Below are positions 47,045 to 57,884 of a stretch of 64,000 bases of DNA, piece after piece; the first letter of the stretch is position 1; each line of letters begins with the position of its first letter. A program made the position numbers and the translations under genes. The notes under the pieces were generated by a model, which was given only the letters and a program-made list of their open reading frames with translations, had not been told where the DNA came from and did not search any database. The DNA is taken from contig CAJINV010000005.1 of assembly GCA_905178155.1 (NCBI GenBank), forward strand, positions 5,917,754 to 5,981,753, in the 5' to 3' direction. This stretch comes from Amoebophrya sp. A120 (lineage: Eukaryota > Sar > Dinophyceae > Syndiniales > Amoebophryaceae).

Positions 47045-47215
47045 ATGCTTGTCCTTTCTTTCCCTTCAATACAGGTCAGTGGGCCTTCGTGTTACTGTTA
47101 AATTATTAGACACTTACTTCACGTTCGAAGGGGGAAATGCAAAATGCAAAGTTTTAGTTTAATTCAGACCGATGGAGGTTTCGCAGAAGACAAAAATAAC
47201 GGGTAGATACTTTAC
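47045..47215. repeat. Duplicated flank segment, copy 2
   Basis: Matches 38905-39075 (see that entry). It ends about 400 bp beyond the stop codon of gene Y. Confidence 0.8.
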
Positions 47216-47620
47216 TGATTACAACTCGTTTGCTTGTTTATTGCCTTTGGATACACGGAATCCGGGTGAAGTTTCTTCTCTCGTGTGGTTCTAGCGCTAC
47301 AACTTGAAGAAAAAGCCAGTGCGCCAGAGCCGCTTATCGCCCTGTTGACAAAAGAAAACGAAAAAGAAAGCTGAAAAGATAACCAGCTGGCGTCGAAAGA
47401 TACGACTCGTACTGAAAAGTTAAGAAGTCTGGCTGAGGTGTTTCTGTCGTACAAGATAGAAGTTTGTTGTAAATGCAAAGTTTACGAAGAGAGATTTGAA
47501 AATAAGTTGAAAGTTGCAAGCTGTTCGTTTTCTCGTGCAGGTTGAGTGTAAAAAGTTGAAGTTCCACATGAAATCACAGAAAATTATGTCTTTTTCAATT
47601 TCCGGCTTACTATGTTGGAG

Positions 47621-50600
47621 CTAGGGCGTAGCTTGTTTCTTCGAGGCCTGGTGCTCTTGTTTGCAGGAGCTTTCTATGTACTCGTGTAGCCTCTTGCGTT
47701 CCATTTTCAAGCATTTGACATGTCTTCGTGCTTCCAGAACCCGGTCGAAGGAATCGCGCGCCAGGTATATTCGCGAAGGTGGAAGCGAATTTAATACCTC
47801 CGCATCGCCGGGATCTTTTTCTATGTGGCCTTTCGTTCCGCAGTCGTCCTGCATCTCCGAGGACGTCGGGGAAAGCAAAGACCAGCTGCGCGAGAAACTA
47901 GACGACCATGCCTGTGCCTGTTGCGGTTCAGCGGCAGCCTCTGCCTCTTGATTTTTCACCTCTTGATCTCTGAGCCAGGATGCATTTTTTGTTCTTTCTT
48001 CATCAATATTTAGCGCGAGCGATAGCGATTCGGACCCATCTTTCAGCTTCTGCAACGCCACGGCAATTTGTCGCTGCACCACGGGCAGCCTTTTGGTCTT
48101 CAGAGCACACCTATGGTACTTCAATTTTTCGCCACCTTTGTTCCAGACGCGCGAAGCAAATTGTTCATCAAGCGAATGCACTCCAGACGAATCAGCTGAT
48201 GTCTGTCCACCTCCGGACAGCTGCGGCCAGAGGTGGAGTGGGCCACGCAGCTGGGTAAAATGTCTCGTCTGCTGGTCCACATTCAACATTTCGTCGCCCG
48301 TCCGCCAAACTTTCAATAGTTCGTTGACGAAATGCTGGCAATTTTTTGAAAAAATGCCGTAGTGTGACTCAGAATCTCGACGGGATTTCCCATATTCGAG
48401 CTTCTCACCCAGTTGCTGCACCACATCCGTTACCTTGTCAGGGTTTACACGGCCGCTGCCATTGTCTTCGTTCAGGTTCGTGGCGAGCAGCAACCTTGAC
48501 GAGTCCCAATCGACCTCGTCACGGTCAACTATCTCGTGCAGCTTCTTGTTGAAAGAGTCGCTCCCCTTGTTCAAGAACCACCACACACTCCATTTTGCCT
48601 TGTCCCTTGCTTGTCGAGCCTTGTTCAGCATCTGGTCGCTTATTTCCGGGCTTGTTTTCACCCACTCAGGCAGCCAGCTTGAGATCGTCGGTTCCTTCTT
48701 CTTTTCGAGAGCTCTCAGCTCTTCATTTTTTCTGTTATATTCGTCGATCTGGACACGAAGCATCCGTTTCTGAAAAGCGGTCAGACCCAAGTTGCGCAGG
48801 TCATCCTTCCTTGTTTCTTCGAGCAACTTCTCGAACTCTTCCGTTGCCGAGTCTAGCATACCACTCTGTAGACAAATAGGAGACTCATAGACAACCGGCC
48901 AGGACTGAGGAAAAGAGTCCGGGTTGTGCACGCTCCATCCGCCCCCCTCGAACTCGGCGACAACAACCTTGCGCACTTTGTCTTCCGCGAGAAGAGATCG
49001 GCCTTCGGTGACAGCGGCAGCTGGGGTGAATGTCACGTAGAGATGTTCGATCCCGGCTCCAATGCGGAAATCGACGATATAGCATTTTCTGATGCTGATG
49101 ATCGTGACCTTGTCGGCGGAAATCTCGTCTCCCTCTTGTGTGCGATAGATGATTTGTTTCGGTTCCTGCACACTATTCCTATTGAAGATTGACCACAGCG
49201 CAAAGGTGGATGTCTGTGCTACCACTTCGACATCCGGGGGCGGGTATTTGTCAAGAACATAATCGTGTAGAGCGTCGCGCCTCATCTCCTCTGCTTCTTG
49301 CTCGTTCACCTTCATAGCCTCGGTCCACGGTCCCACGTCCGAATTTGCTCTACGAAGCCTGTGCTGCCTGAAACCCGTCGAGCCCGTCTGCGTGAAAGAA
49401 GGACCGCTCGTTGTCGTCTGCGACGATTGGAGGTGATTGGCAATCTGAAGATCATCTCTCTCGCTAGTGTGGAGGTCCCCCAGACTACCAGAAATCCCTG
49501 GAGAGGCGTTCTCGGTCAATCGGTTTTGGGTTTTTCCTTTTCGCTCGTGTACTTCGGGCACTTCGTCATGCCCACCTTCTGCTTGTTTTATATGCTCCTG
49601 CTTTCCTCCGACGCGGCGTTCTTCTTGCCCTTGTAGAAGTGATAGAGCCTCACCTCCACCCACCCTTTCAACAACAGGAACTGTTCTCCTGTCGGAGGTT
49701 TCTTCGAGCTTGAGAAAAGACTGGTGAGAGTCATCCTTTTTGTCATCCGCCGGTAGTTGCACCACAGTAGGGGCTTCCACTCCGTCCGGGATCAACTTCA
49801 TCATGTTGTGCGGCGTGGGAAATTGCAGTGACGGCACTTCTTTTCCTATCAACTGCAAACATGTCAACGTCTTCGGGGTCCCGACGAACTGCTCGCTGAC
49901 ATTGCAAGCTCGTGAAGATGCTAGTGTTTGTCTTGACATTTTTAGCCATGAGTTGTCCGCGAAGACTTCTACTTGTCATCCCTCAAAAGGAGGAACGAAG
50001 GCTCTTCATGTTTTGCCCCGGGAAACGGGTATCACCATCTGTCATGCAGGCTAAGCATCTTCGGGCACGGGTGTGAATAAGATCTGCACCTTAGAAAAAC
50101 AAAAAGACTACAACAGGTTTGCAGTGGATATTCAGATTCGCCCCAACTTCACGTGTACCCCCGGCGACCGCAACATTGTCTGCTTGTTGCACTTGCAGAG
50201 CAGAGTGGTCAGCAGAGCCAGCCTGCCCGTCTTGCTCTTGCGCTCCCGCGTGGCTTTCTTGCGTCGGGATCAACTTCAGCATGTTGTGCGGCGTCGGAAA
50301 TTGCAGAGACGGCTTTGCTATCCAGTGCAAATTTGTTGTCTGGGTCCGAAGAAAAACGTACTTACTAGCATCGCAAATGTGTATCATGCGAGTGCGACCT
50401 CTGTCTGGAGCATGAAGAAGGTCTAGGTTGCTTGCCAAAGCAGATTGAGTTACTTACTTTGAGAAGGGTGTACACTAAACTTAATGCCGACTTTGAATGA
50501 GGAATCAACTTTTTGCTTGGCAGAGGTATCGCAACTTACCTTTCAATATGCTTTTCACGCACGAACATGACAGAATTTCGTGTGCCTTAGACCCAATGGG

Positions 50601-51159
50601 AAGACCCAGGTATCATATTTGCATTGCAATGCGTATTCGCCGCAGAAGCGCCCACCCCCGCCCCAACCGGAGAGCTAGGACTTTGATCGGCGGGCGCAGG
50701 GACAGTCGCGGCTTCCCCTTCATCCACCTGCAGAAAAGAGCTTTGAGGCCCCTGCCCCTCCACGCCGGTGCCCACGCCCTCGACTCCTGCTCCGGTGATC
50801 CCAGGACGCGCATCCACTTCTCCCGTATCGGCGATTCCGATGCCGGCAAGAAGATCTTCGGGGACAGCAGCGGTGGCAGGAAGCGAGTCGCCTTCTCCTT
50901 CGTCCTCCCACATTTCGTCCCGACGAGCCAGAAATTTCGCCGATTTTGCACGCCGGCCTTGCGGGGGCCGGGGTAGGGAGAAAAGCTTCCTCAGGTGCTC
51001 CCAATCCACCCATGAGTTCTGCTCGTTTTTGCTGTCATCCCCTCCCGCAGCAGTAGACGAGCCGTCTCCGAGAATCCAGGCCGCAATTGCCGCTGCTTCC
51101 CTCGTCGTGGCCAAAGCCACGGTGGCGACCAGTTTGAACGGTTTGTTACGCGACAACAT
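47621..51159 (-). CDS. Gene Y: NCQHF-family protein with leader, three exons (about 975 aa)
   Basis: Exons 51159-50636, 50313-50131 and 49841-47621 total 2,928 bases, an exact multiple of three. The ATG at 51159 begins MLSRNKPFKLVATVALATTR, a hydrophobic leader or membrane anchor. Exon 1 is acidic; exons 2 and 3 each hold SLQFPTPHNM(L/M)KLIP. The C-terminal half carries the family domain: GIEHLYVTFTPAAAV, RKVVVAEFEGGGWSVHNP, YESPICLQ, a long charged helical region, YGIFSKNCQHFVNELLKVWR and VWNKGGEKLKYHRCALKTKR, then a coiled tail. The Cys in NCQHF would be the nucleophile if the LRAT/PPPDE likeness is right, with the His of EHLYV as partner. It shares its middle with X and its N-terminus with W. 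Confidence 0.75.
49847..50130. mobile_element. Introner in gene Y (284 bp), shared with gene X
   Basis: Ends TATCAACTGCAAACATG and, inverted, TATCCACTGCAAACCTG; same codon and long internal similarity to 7819-8144 of gene X. Removal of 289 bp keeps the frame. Confidence 0.8.
50319..50635. mobile_element. Introner in gene Y (317 bp, flanks TTTGC/TTCGC), absent from gene X
   Basis: Ends TATCCAGTGCAAATTTG and, inverted, TACGCATTGCAATGCAAAT. Removal of 322 bp gives ASAAKPSLQFPTP; gene X reads QDQEKPSLQFPTP without interruption, another presence/absence difference between paralogues. Confidence 0.85.
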
Positions 51160-53787
51160 ATTGCTTTTCTTCTTGGGGAGCAGGACCAACGCCGATCGTT
51201 GTTCCTGACTCCGGCGGATTTGCTTTCCCCCTTGTTCTTCTACAACTGAGCCTGCGTTGTTCGACGCCTCTTTTGCTTGCACTTGGTCAAGATTTTTAGA
51301 TTTATTCCTCTCTTGTGAAACTACCGGCGGTCTTCTTCTTGCTTGGAGCTCCTGGGCCTGGAACAGGCTCTGGTCGTTTTGCAACTTCTATCACCAGCTG
51401 CTAGTACACCGAAGTCGTTACTCGCTGCAACCGTCGGAGTTGTGGATGACTCGCAAGACAGGACGAGGAAGGTCGCGGGCCCTCGTCGAGGTCGACTTCT
51501 GGCGAATAATTTGTTTGTTGAGGGGTAGCTACTTCTAGCTCTAGACACGACTAGTTGCCGTTTTTATTTGCGGTCTCCGGTGTGATCCTGCTTGAAAAGC
51601 TTACGAAGGATTTGCAAGAGGGACGAGATGGCAACATTGAATCAGAATGTTGCGCAAGTACAAGTATTGTGGATATCAGGATTTAGGAATTAATAGCGGG
51701 TCTTCAGGGACACTTAGCAGGGTGTTCTTCTACTCTGGTGAAGATTCGACTACACAGACAACAAAAGGTCGTATGAACATGAAGAGTTCAATAAATTAGT
51801 CTTGCAAGTAATCGTAAAAAGGATGAAGGCCTCCACGTGGCTCAACGTTGCCAATCCTTGTTGTACGACATTACTTACCACGATGAGGACGAAGAGCCAG
51901 GAACCAACAACCGACATTGATTTTCAACTGGCCGCACGACTTCTAGCTGAGCTACTTTTATTCGCTACCGGTCCAGTAACTGTAGCTGGACGAAAACGCA
52001 GAAATTGCACGAATACCACCGACCACATGGGAGGTAGATGTCAACGACCGAAACGAGAACTAGAGAAGCAGAAGTACAAAAACTCTTATAATGCTCGTCA
52101 CGCAAGCCAGAATGACTTGCTGTACGAACATCCTCTCGTCAGACCGAAAGCGAAAGCACATACATCATTGCAAAACTACCTCCAACCGAGACCGACGGAG
52201 CAAACTACAAGCTCTTTAGGAGCATAGAAGACGTGCCAGATAAAAGTGGATATCCCAAGCCCTGAAACCTAACCTAAACCCTTTCCGGATCGAACTTGTG
52301 CAGCAGGAGAAGGCGTAGATCGAAGGTGAGACGGTCGCGACGACAGTCATCCCGTGCCGGCGGCGGTGGCGGCCTACCTAAACCGAAACCGAGAAAAAAA
52401 CTGCTTGGTGCCAGATAAAAAAAGAATCCCAGACAACGCATTTTTCTATGTTCTCTTTTTATCCTCTCCTGTGAAAGAAGAAGAAGAAGGTGTCCTTTTT
52501 TCATCTGTGAAAACATTTGAGAAACTACCTTTGCGAAACTTCGTAGTGTCATTTTGACCCTATGAGCCCGTCCAAGCAATGGGCGCAGACTTGCCCTGAA
52601 GTAGATGACACGAAATTGAAACTCTGGCTCAGACTAAAGTAGACATATTGCGTTTGCATGAATCGCTATTTCTGGTTAAAATAAGTCTTAAAAGTCACAT
52701 TGATCGATCATTTTACAAAAAATCATTACCATATGGTCTGATGGTCACTATCACTATGTTGATCCGTTTCATCTCTAAGCTATAGCTGCTAGCACCTTGT
52801 TCTTCCTCGGCTCCTACTTCTACTACAACTACTTTACTCTTCTTCAGCTGTTGTTGATGCTCGTCTGACATTTTCCATTCTGCATTCCCTCCTGGACGAG
52901 CCGGATGATTTCTTTTCAAAAAGTAAAAGGGTCAGCAAGTAAAAAGCAAGCCGCCGCGGCAACCACCGATCGCCACCTCTTGCGCGGTAACCACAAAGAT
53001 TGTTCCACCACCGCCCCATACCGTGCCCTCCGCCCGATGAAAACAAGTAAGCGAGAAACAGTCAGCGCACAACGTCAGCCAAACGAGAGAAGCCGCGAAA
53101 TTTCAAATTTTTATTTTTATTGAAACCGCGGATCCGCGAAAATTCAAAATTTTGTTTTTTATCGGCCACCCCGCACATCAAAGGCGCGCGACACTGGCGT
53201 GGAGAAGAGAACCCACACACCCGCAGATTTAGTGACTCGGGAATTTGATGCATAATGTTCCAAAGCAACAAAGCGAAATCTCAAAATCAACCACAAACCG
53301 CGGAATTTCAAATTTTTATTTTTATTACGGGGAAATGTCACATGAAATGTTCAAAACAAACCCGGGGCGATAGCTCAGATGTCCTTCGGAGGGAAATGAC
53401 GGTGGAATCCGAGTCCAGCTATCTGGGTTACTCGCCCGCCGCCCGTCCGGGTTCTTGTAACTCGTAGTAGTCCTGCGACGTGAAGACTAAAAACAAAGAG
53501 CTGCTGGCCTGTAGGAAAAAGATCATGACGCAACTTCAGCATGAATGAGAAGAAGACCTTCGATCAGATGCGCATCTTCACAACGGGGCTCAGCCACATA
53601 ATTAACCACTGAATTGAAGCGATTCTCATCCTTACAAATGCGTCTAGTCAACAACAAGCTACTGGTCGCAATAATGATTGTGAATAAGGAACTAGCTCTT
53701 CCCGCCGACGCAACGCCTACGAGCGCGAGCGTCATCCCAGCACCCAGAAGTCGTCCTCCTGCTCTTCCGACTTTTCATGATCCACCG
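51160..53787. other. Upstream region of gene Y
   Basis: From 51170 to about 52045 it is the duplicated 5' flank shared with W. Beyond that no gene is supported. Two copies of an AT-rich 27-mer lie at 53095-53121 and 53300-53326. Confidence 0.5.
53095..53326. repeat. Pair of AT-rich direct repeats about 205 bp apart
   Basis: GCGAAATTTCAAATTTTTAT at 53095 and GCGGAATTTCAAATTTTTAT at 53300, each followed by TTTTATT. A related inverted motif (AAAATTCAAAATTTTG) follows the first copy. Confidence 0.75.
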
Positions 53788-56700
53788 CTAGTAGCGTCCC
53801 CGCCCGCTGACGTGATTTTGGTTCATTGTCGGGGTGGAAAAGTCATTCATGTTGACCAGGGTGCCGGCCTGGTTGTTTAACTGGTTGTATTGCGACGTTT
53901 GCGCCGGATAATTCGGGTGGTGTTGCTGCAATTTTTCCCCCGTGTAGAGGTTTCTCGTCGGAAGTCCCGGATTTTTCGCTCCCACAGTCCGGGCGGAGGA
54001 GGAAGAAGAACCTCCTAGTCCTCCCGATGCTCTAGTACTTCCACCACCCGCCTGGTAAAGATTTGAGGGAGGCAGTGGTGGCGTCATGGTTAGACTTGGG
54101 TTCAGATTTGCGTAGTTGATGTAGTCCGCGGAGGTCGTACTCAATTTATTTGCAGATCCCGCTGCCGCTGGAAGGGGCGGAGGGAGGGTTGGCGTCATTC
54201 GTAGCGCTTGATGCGGCTCAATATCGACGTGTAGTTCCTGTCGCGATGATGAAGAACCTCTTTCTTCGTAGAAATTGCCGCCAACACCGTCGCTAGACCT
54301 CCGCGCGGAAGATGAAGTTAGAGCTGCATTGCCATTGGAGGTCGCGTTCGCGGCTGCAGTGTAGCTCCTCGCCGAGTTCTTCAGTTGCTGGTTGTTCAGC
54401 GCGAGGGACCGGTTGAAATTCATCAGCGCGCGGCTGATGTTGGTCTCCGCGATTTCAATTTTTTTCACACACTTCTCGATTTCGGATCTACAGCCCTCCA
54501 CCTGGCTGGACAGTTGTTGGTGCTGGGTAACCAGGAGCAGCGGCCATTTAATCTTTGGAGGCGCAGCAGAAGAGCCGCCGAATTCTTGAAGTAAGTGGCC
54601 GTCCTGTTGAAGCTGCTGTTCTTGTTCCTGTACTCCTACATGTACTGTTGACAACAATTCCTCATCCTCGAGTAAAGGCGCTATGGCGTGCTGCGGAAAC
54701 AAAGCCTCGGCTTCTCCACCGCCAGCTGGGGTTTTTTGGCTGCTGGAGGAGGACGTCATAGACACACTCCGGATCTGAATGCTCGAGGTTGTAGTTACTG
54801 CCGCAGGTGGCATGAGCTCCTGGGGCCTATTCCGAGTTGAAGTCGCAGCGGATTTTTGATCTCCAAGAACGACTTGCTCGCCATTCCTCTTTGACATTGC
54901 TCCTCTTCTGTTCTTCGCATCGACCGGCTCTTCACCCTTCTCTTCTTCCCCCTCCGACCTCCCAGCAGCCTCCTGTGCTCCACCACTAGCTGCACCTGCG
55001 CGCGTTGCTGCATCACCGACAATGAGATGACTAGACGCTGCTGGACCCACGAAATCTTCACTATTGAAGTTGCAAAGCGTGAAAAACTTCACGTCCAGGC
55101 AATCCAACAACTCCTTGATTTTCGCAAAAGCGACCTCCTCGTCCCGATTGATCATTTGTAGCAGCGAGTGGCTCATATGAACTGCAAAAGTATCGTACTC
55201 GTATAAATGCATTACAAATTTCCTCAGCATGAGAAATAAAATGTGTAATGCGGATTTACCTTAACACAGGGATTTGTAATGCATGATTGCAATTCGAGTA
55301 CGATATTTTTGCACAGGATAATTCACCCGTCGCAGCAACTCCGCTAACTTTTCATTAAACGAGTCCTCGGTCTGTTTTATCCGCAGCTGCGTTTTCTGCT
55401 CGACGGAAGCCTGGAACTGCGCCAATGCTGCCTTGGTGCAGATGAAGTCGTCCTCCTGTTCGGAAGGACGGACCGCTGGAGTAGATGAAGTTGTGGCCGG
55501 TCGTGGTGCACCAGAGGGTGGAGCGAATGTCGTCGCGCTAGCTGAAGATGACGAGGAGGAGGAACCACCAGCAGCTGTAGGAGCTGCCAATGCTACTGCG
55601 TCCTCGAGTTTTGCTATTCCTCGAAAATTTGCCACCCTCAACATCCATTTTTTGCATGACAAAAGCAGAATTGGAATTCAATTATCCCCTCCCCCGTGTT
55701 TTGCATGACAAACTGCATGGGGATGGTCATCAATTTTCAGGGAATATTGGCGATCCGTCGGCTGTATTTCGTGTCCAGCATGGCCACAAGCTTATTGAAC
55801 ATGCTGTCGGCAGGGATCATGGTAGTGGGATTGTGACCACCTCCACCTCCGGGTTGCTGGCCACTGCTGGAGGAAGTGGAAGAAGACGATGCAGATGCAG
55901 CTCCGTTACTTGCTAGATCCTGCAGCTGTTCAGCGGAGTTACTTATGCACTTCAAAAACTTTTATCCGAATCCGCCGGTGATGTATGGCCTTGCAAGAAC
56001 AACTCGAAAGCTATTTTTACATACACGACATAAAAAGCTTCGTCTACTTGCCATCAATTCACTTGGAGGTGAAGCCCGTTGTGAATTCCGTTGTGCTGTC
56101 AACATGCTGGAGTTGGTCGCAGGAATAAAGTTTGTGATAAACAAGAGCAGCTTATGTAATAATGATCGATCTCGTGAAGTAGATCATCGTGCTTGTTATT
56201 CTAATCCGGTGTGATCGTCGTTTTTGCAAATGCTTTTCACCACACGGCACGCAGCGGGAGAGAAAAGAAGTAATGCTCCGGATAATTTTCCTCAGTTGCA
56301 CAAGCGGTTCGTCCTCGTATTTGTTTTCCAACTTTTGCAGCTTCTGTTCCAGAAACTGCAGCCGTGACTCGAGTTGCAGTGAGTAATCGTTCAGTTTCAG
56401 AAATCACAAGGGAAAATTTTGTTGTGTCAATCGCATGCGTAGTTTTTTTTTTCTGTCCATCAACATAGCCAAGCGCTGCTCGTGCTTCACGCGCACGCCC
56501 AGCAAGAACACGACATGCTGCTTCCTAGTCCTCTTTAGTCATGCACACTTGACACAATCTCTTTATTTTCCTTCGATATCGAGTTTGCCCGCTCCATGTG
56601 CTCCGCCACGAGAAGGATTTCCTGTGAATTTGTATTTCTTGCTCCTGCTACTTAGCACGATGTTAATATCCCAGAAACAATAAAAACAGCTTGTAGAACC

Positions 56701-57884
56701 AGATGTGCGTTTCATGTTACATCTCTATGCATGACAGGAGGACGCAAAAAAATCGGAAAAGCAGAAAGCTTCTTCTTCTACCTTCGAGGCCGGCATGTAT
56801 TGCTCCCGTAGCGTGGTCACCTCGCGCTCCAATTCTTCCAATCGTGCGTCCCTTTCGTCATCGTGATAAGACTTCTGCTGGTTATCCTCCCTCTCGTGTC
56901 CTGACGAGGTGTCTCGTTCTCGATTTGGCTTGATGTTGTTCGCATTACTCGTAGAAGAGCTGCTGCTAGTGCTCGCCTTGATCTGAAGAAGAAGAAAGAC
57001 TTCACGATGAAATTTGTGATGCGTGACCCACCTATGAAAAGCAAATCTGTGATGCATAAACACGAATGAAGAAAACAAAAATTTATACATATACAATGTC
57101 AATCTTCTTGTGCAGCCGTTCCACCTCCTCGTAGAGCTCCTCAACATGCTGCACCTTCAGGGTATCACAGGAAAACCTTTATCTACAAGAACGACTCTCT
57201 ATCTCTTATTCTTCCGTCACCGTCCCAGCCTGCCACTATACAAATGATGTTTTGTTTTCATATTCACTACGGGAACAAAAACGAAGCCGCCGGAAGCAGC
57301 TCCGCAACTTGTCATGCAAAACCTGCTGCTGCTTCTGCTGCTAAGTCTTCCTCTGCGCAGCTAAGATCGTCACTGATTGTAGCAACTAGCATCACAACTT
57401 CGGCTGAATTGAAGTGGCTGTAACGGGTAAATCTAACGCTGTGATAAGCACACTCCGCATCCAATTTCCGCACGATCCACTCATGCTCAGCTTGCAGCTG
57501 GTCGCAGACGGCATACTGGAGTTTTTCAATACGTGGAACTCATGAATTTCTAAAAATGCAGCATCACAGACTACCTAGTATTTCATTTCCTTGTCGTCTA
57601 GTACTAATTTGTCATGCGCGCCGGAAAGAACGACCACGACATGCAAACAAATCTACTGACCGAATCATCTTCGCGAAACTGGTAAAATATACCAGCTTCC
57701 GATTTTCTTCCCGCAACTGTTGTTCGCTCGCAACGAGTCTCCCAATCCGCTCGTCGGTCAGAAACGTGCTTCGCCCCAGCTGTTGGTGTGCTGTTGCAGA
57801 GGTGGGCGTCGGGGTGGCGGAGCTCGGGGTGCTCCCTGGACCTGCAGCGGATGATCGCAGCACGACCTTGTTTTCGGTCGACAT
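53788..57884 (-). CDS. Gene U: coiled-coil protein, at least eight exons
   Basis: ATG at 57884 (MSTENKVVLRSSAAGPGS). Supported exons: 57157-57095, 56982-56782, 56367-56285, 55962-55747, 55609-55321 and 55170-53788, with an exon ending at 57447 and a first exon before about 57680 whose junction is unresolved. Introns at 56983-57094 and 56368-56781 are GT-AG; four others are introners. From 56367 to the stop the exons total 1,971 bases, a multiple of three. Heptad-rich segments run through the first half (LRKIKFLKCISNSAEQLQDL, RLQFLEQKLQKLENKYEDEP, EELYEEVERLHKKIDI). The last exon has another helical stretch (LSSQVEGCRSEIEKCVKKIE) and ends in Gly/Pro/Asn-rich sequence with many Ser runs. A cytoskeletal or nuclear-pore-like scaffold is possible (the low-complexity tail plus coiled coil), but no family is assigned. 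Confidence 0.6.
55176..55320. mobile_element. Introner in gene U (145 bp, flanks GCTCA/ATTCA)
   Basis: Ends TATGAACTGCAAAAGTATCG and, inverted, TATCCTGTGCAAAAATATCG. Removal of 150 bp gives LLRRVN|HSLLQMINRD. GTATCGTACTCG subfamily. Confidence 0.85.
55615..55746. mobile_element. Introner in gene U (132 bp, flanks TTTGC/TTGGC)
   Basis: Ends TATTCCTCGAAAATTTGC and, inverted, TATTCCCTGAAAATTGATG; inner CATCCATTTTTTGCATGAC as at 27381. Removal of 137 bp gives SRRIA|KLEDAVAL. Confidence 0.85.
55963..56284. mobile_element. Introner in gene U (322 bp, flanks ACTTT/ATTTT), exception to the length rule
   Basis: Ends TATCCGAATCCGCC and, inverted, TATCCGGAGCATTAC; flanks match 4 of 5. Here the frame is restored by removing the element alone (322), keeping both flank copies (LRKIKFLKCISN), not by removing 327. 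Confidence 0.65.
57163..57446. mobile_element. Introner in gene U (284 bp)
   Basis: Ends TATCACAGGAAAACC and, inverted, TATCACAGCGTTAG; flanks CAGGG/AGCAC are diverged. Removal of 289 bp gives an uninterrupted coiled coil, KLDAECA|KVQHVEELYEEV. Confidence 0.7.

Noticed and set aside
52265-52285. Telomere-like CCTAACCTAAACCC
   Set aside because: A single degenerate stretch inside the window with no array; chance or an old remnant at most.
53371-53430. GGCGATAGCTCAGATG as a tRNA start
   Set aside because: The D-arm-like word is present but no acceptor, anticodon or T-arm pairing follows.
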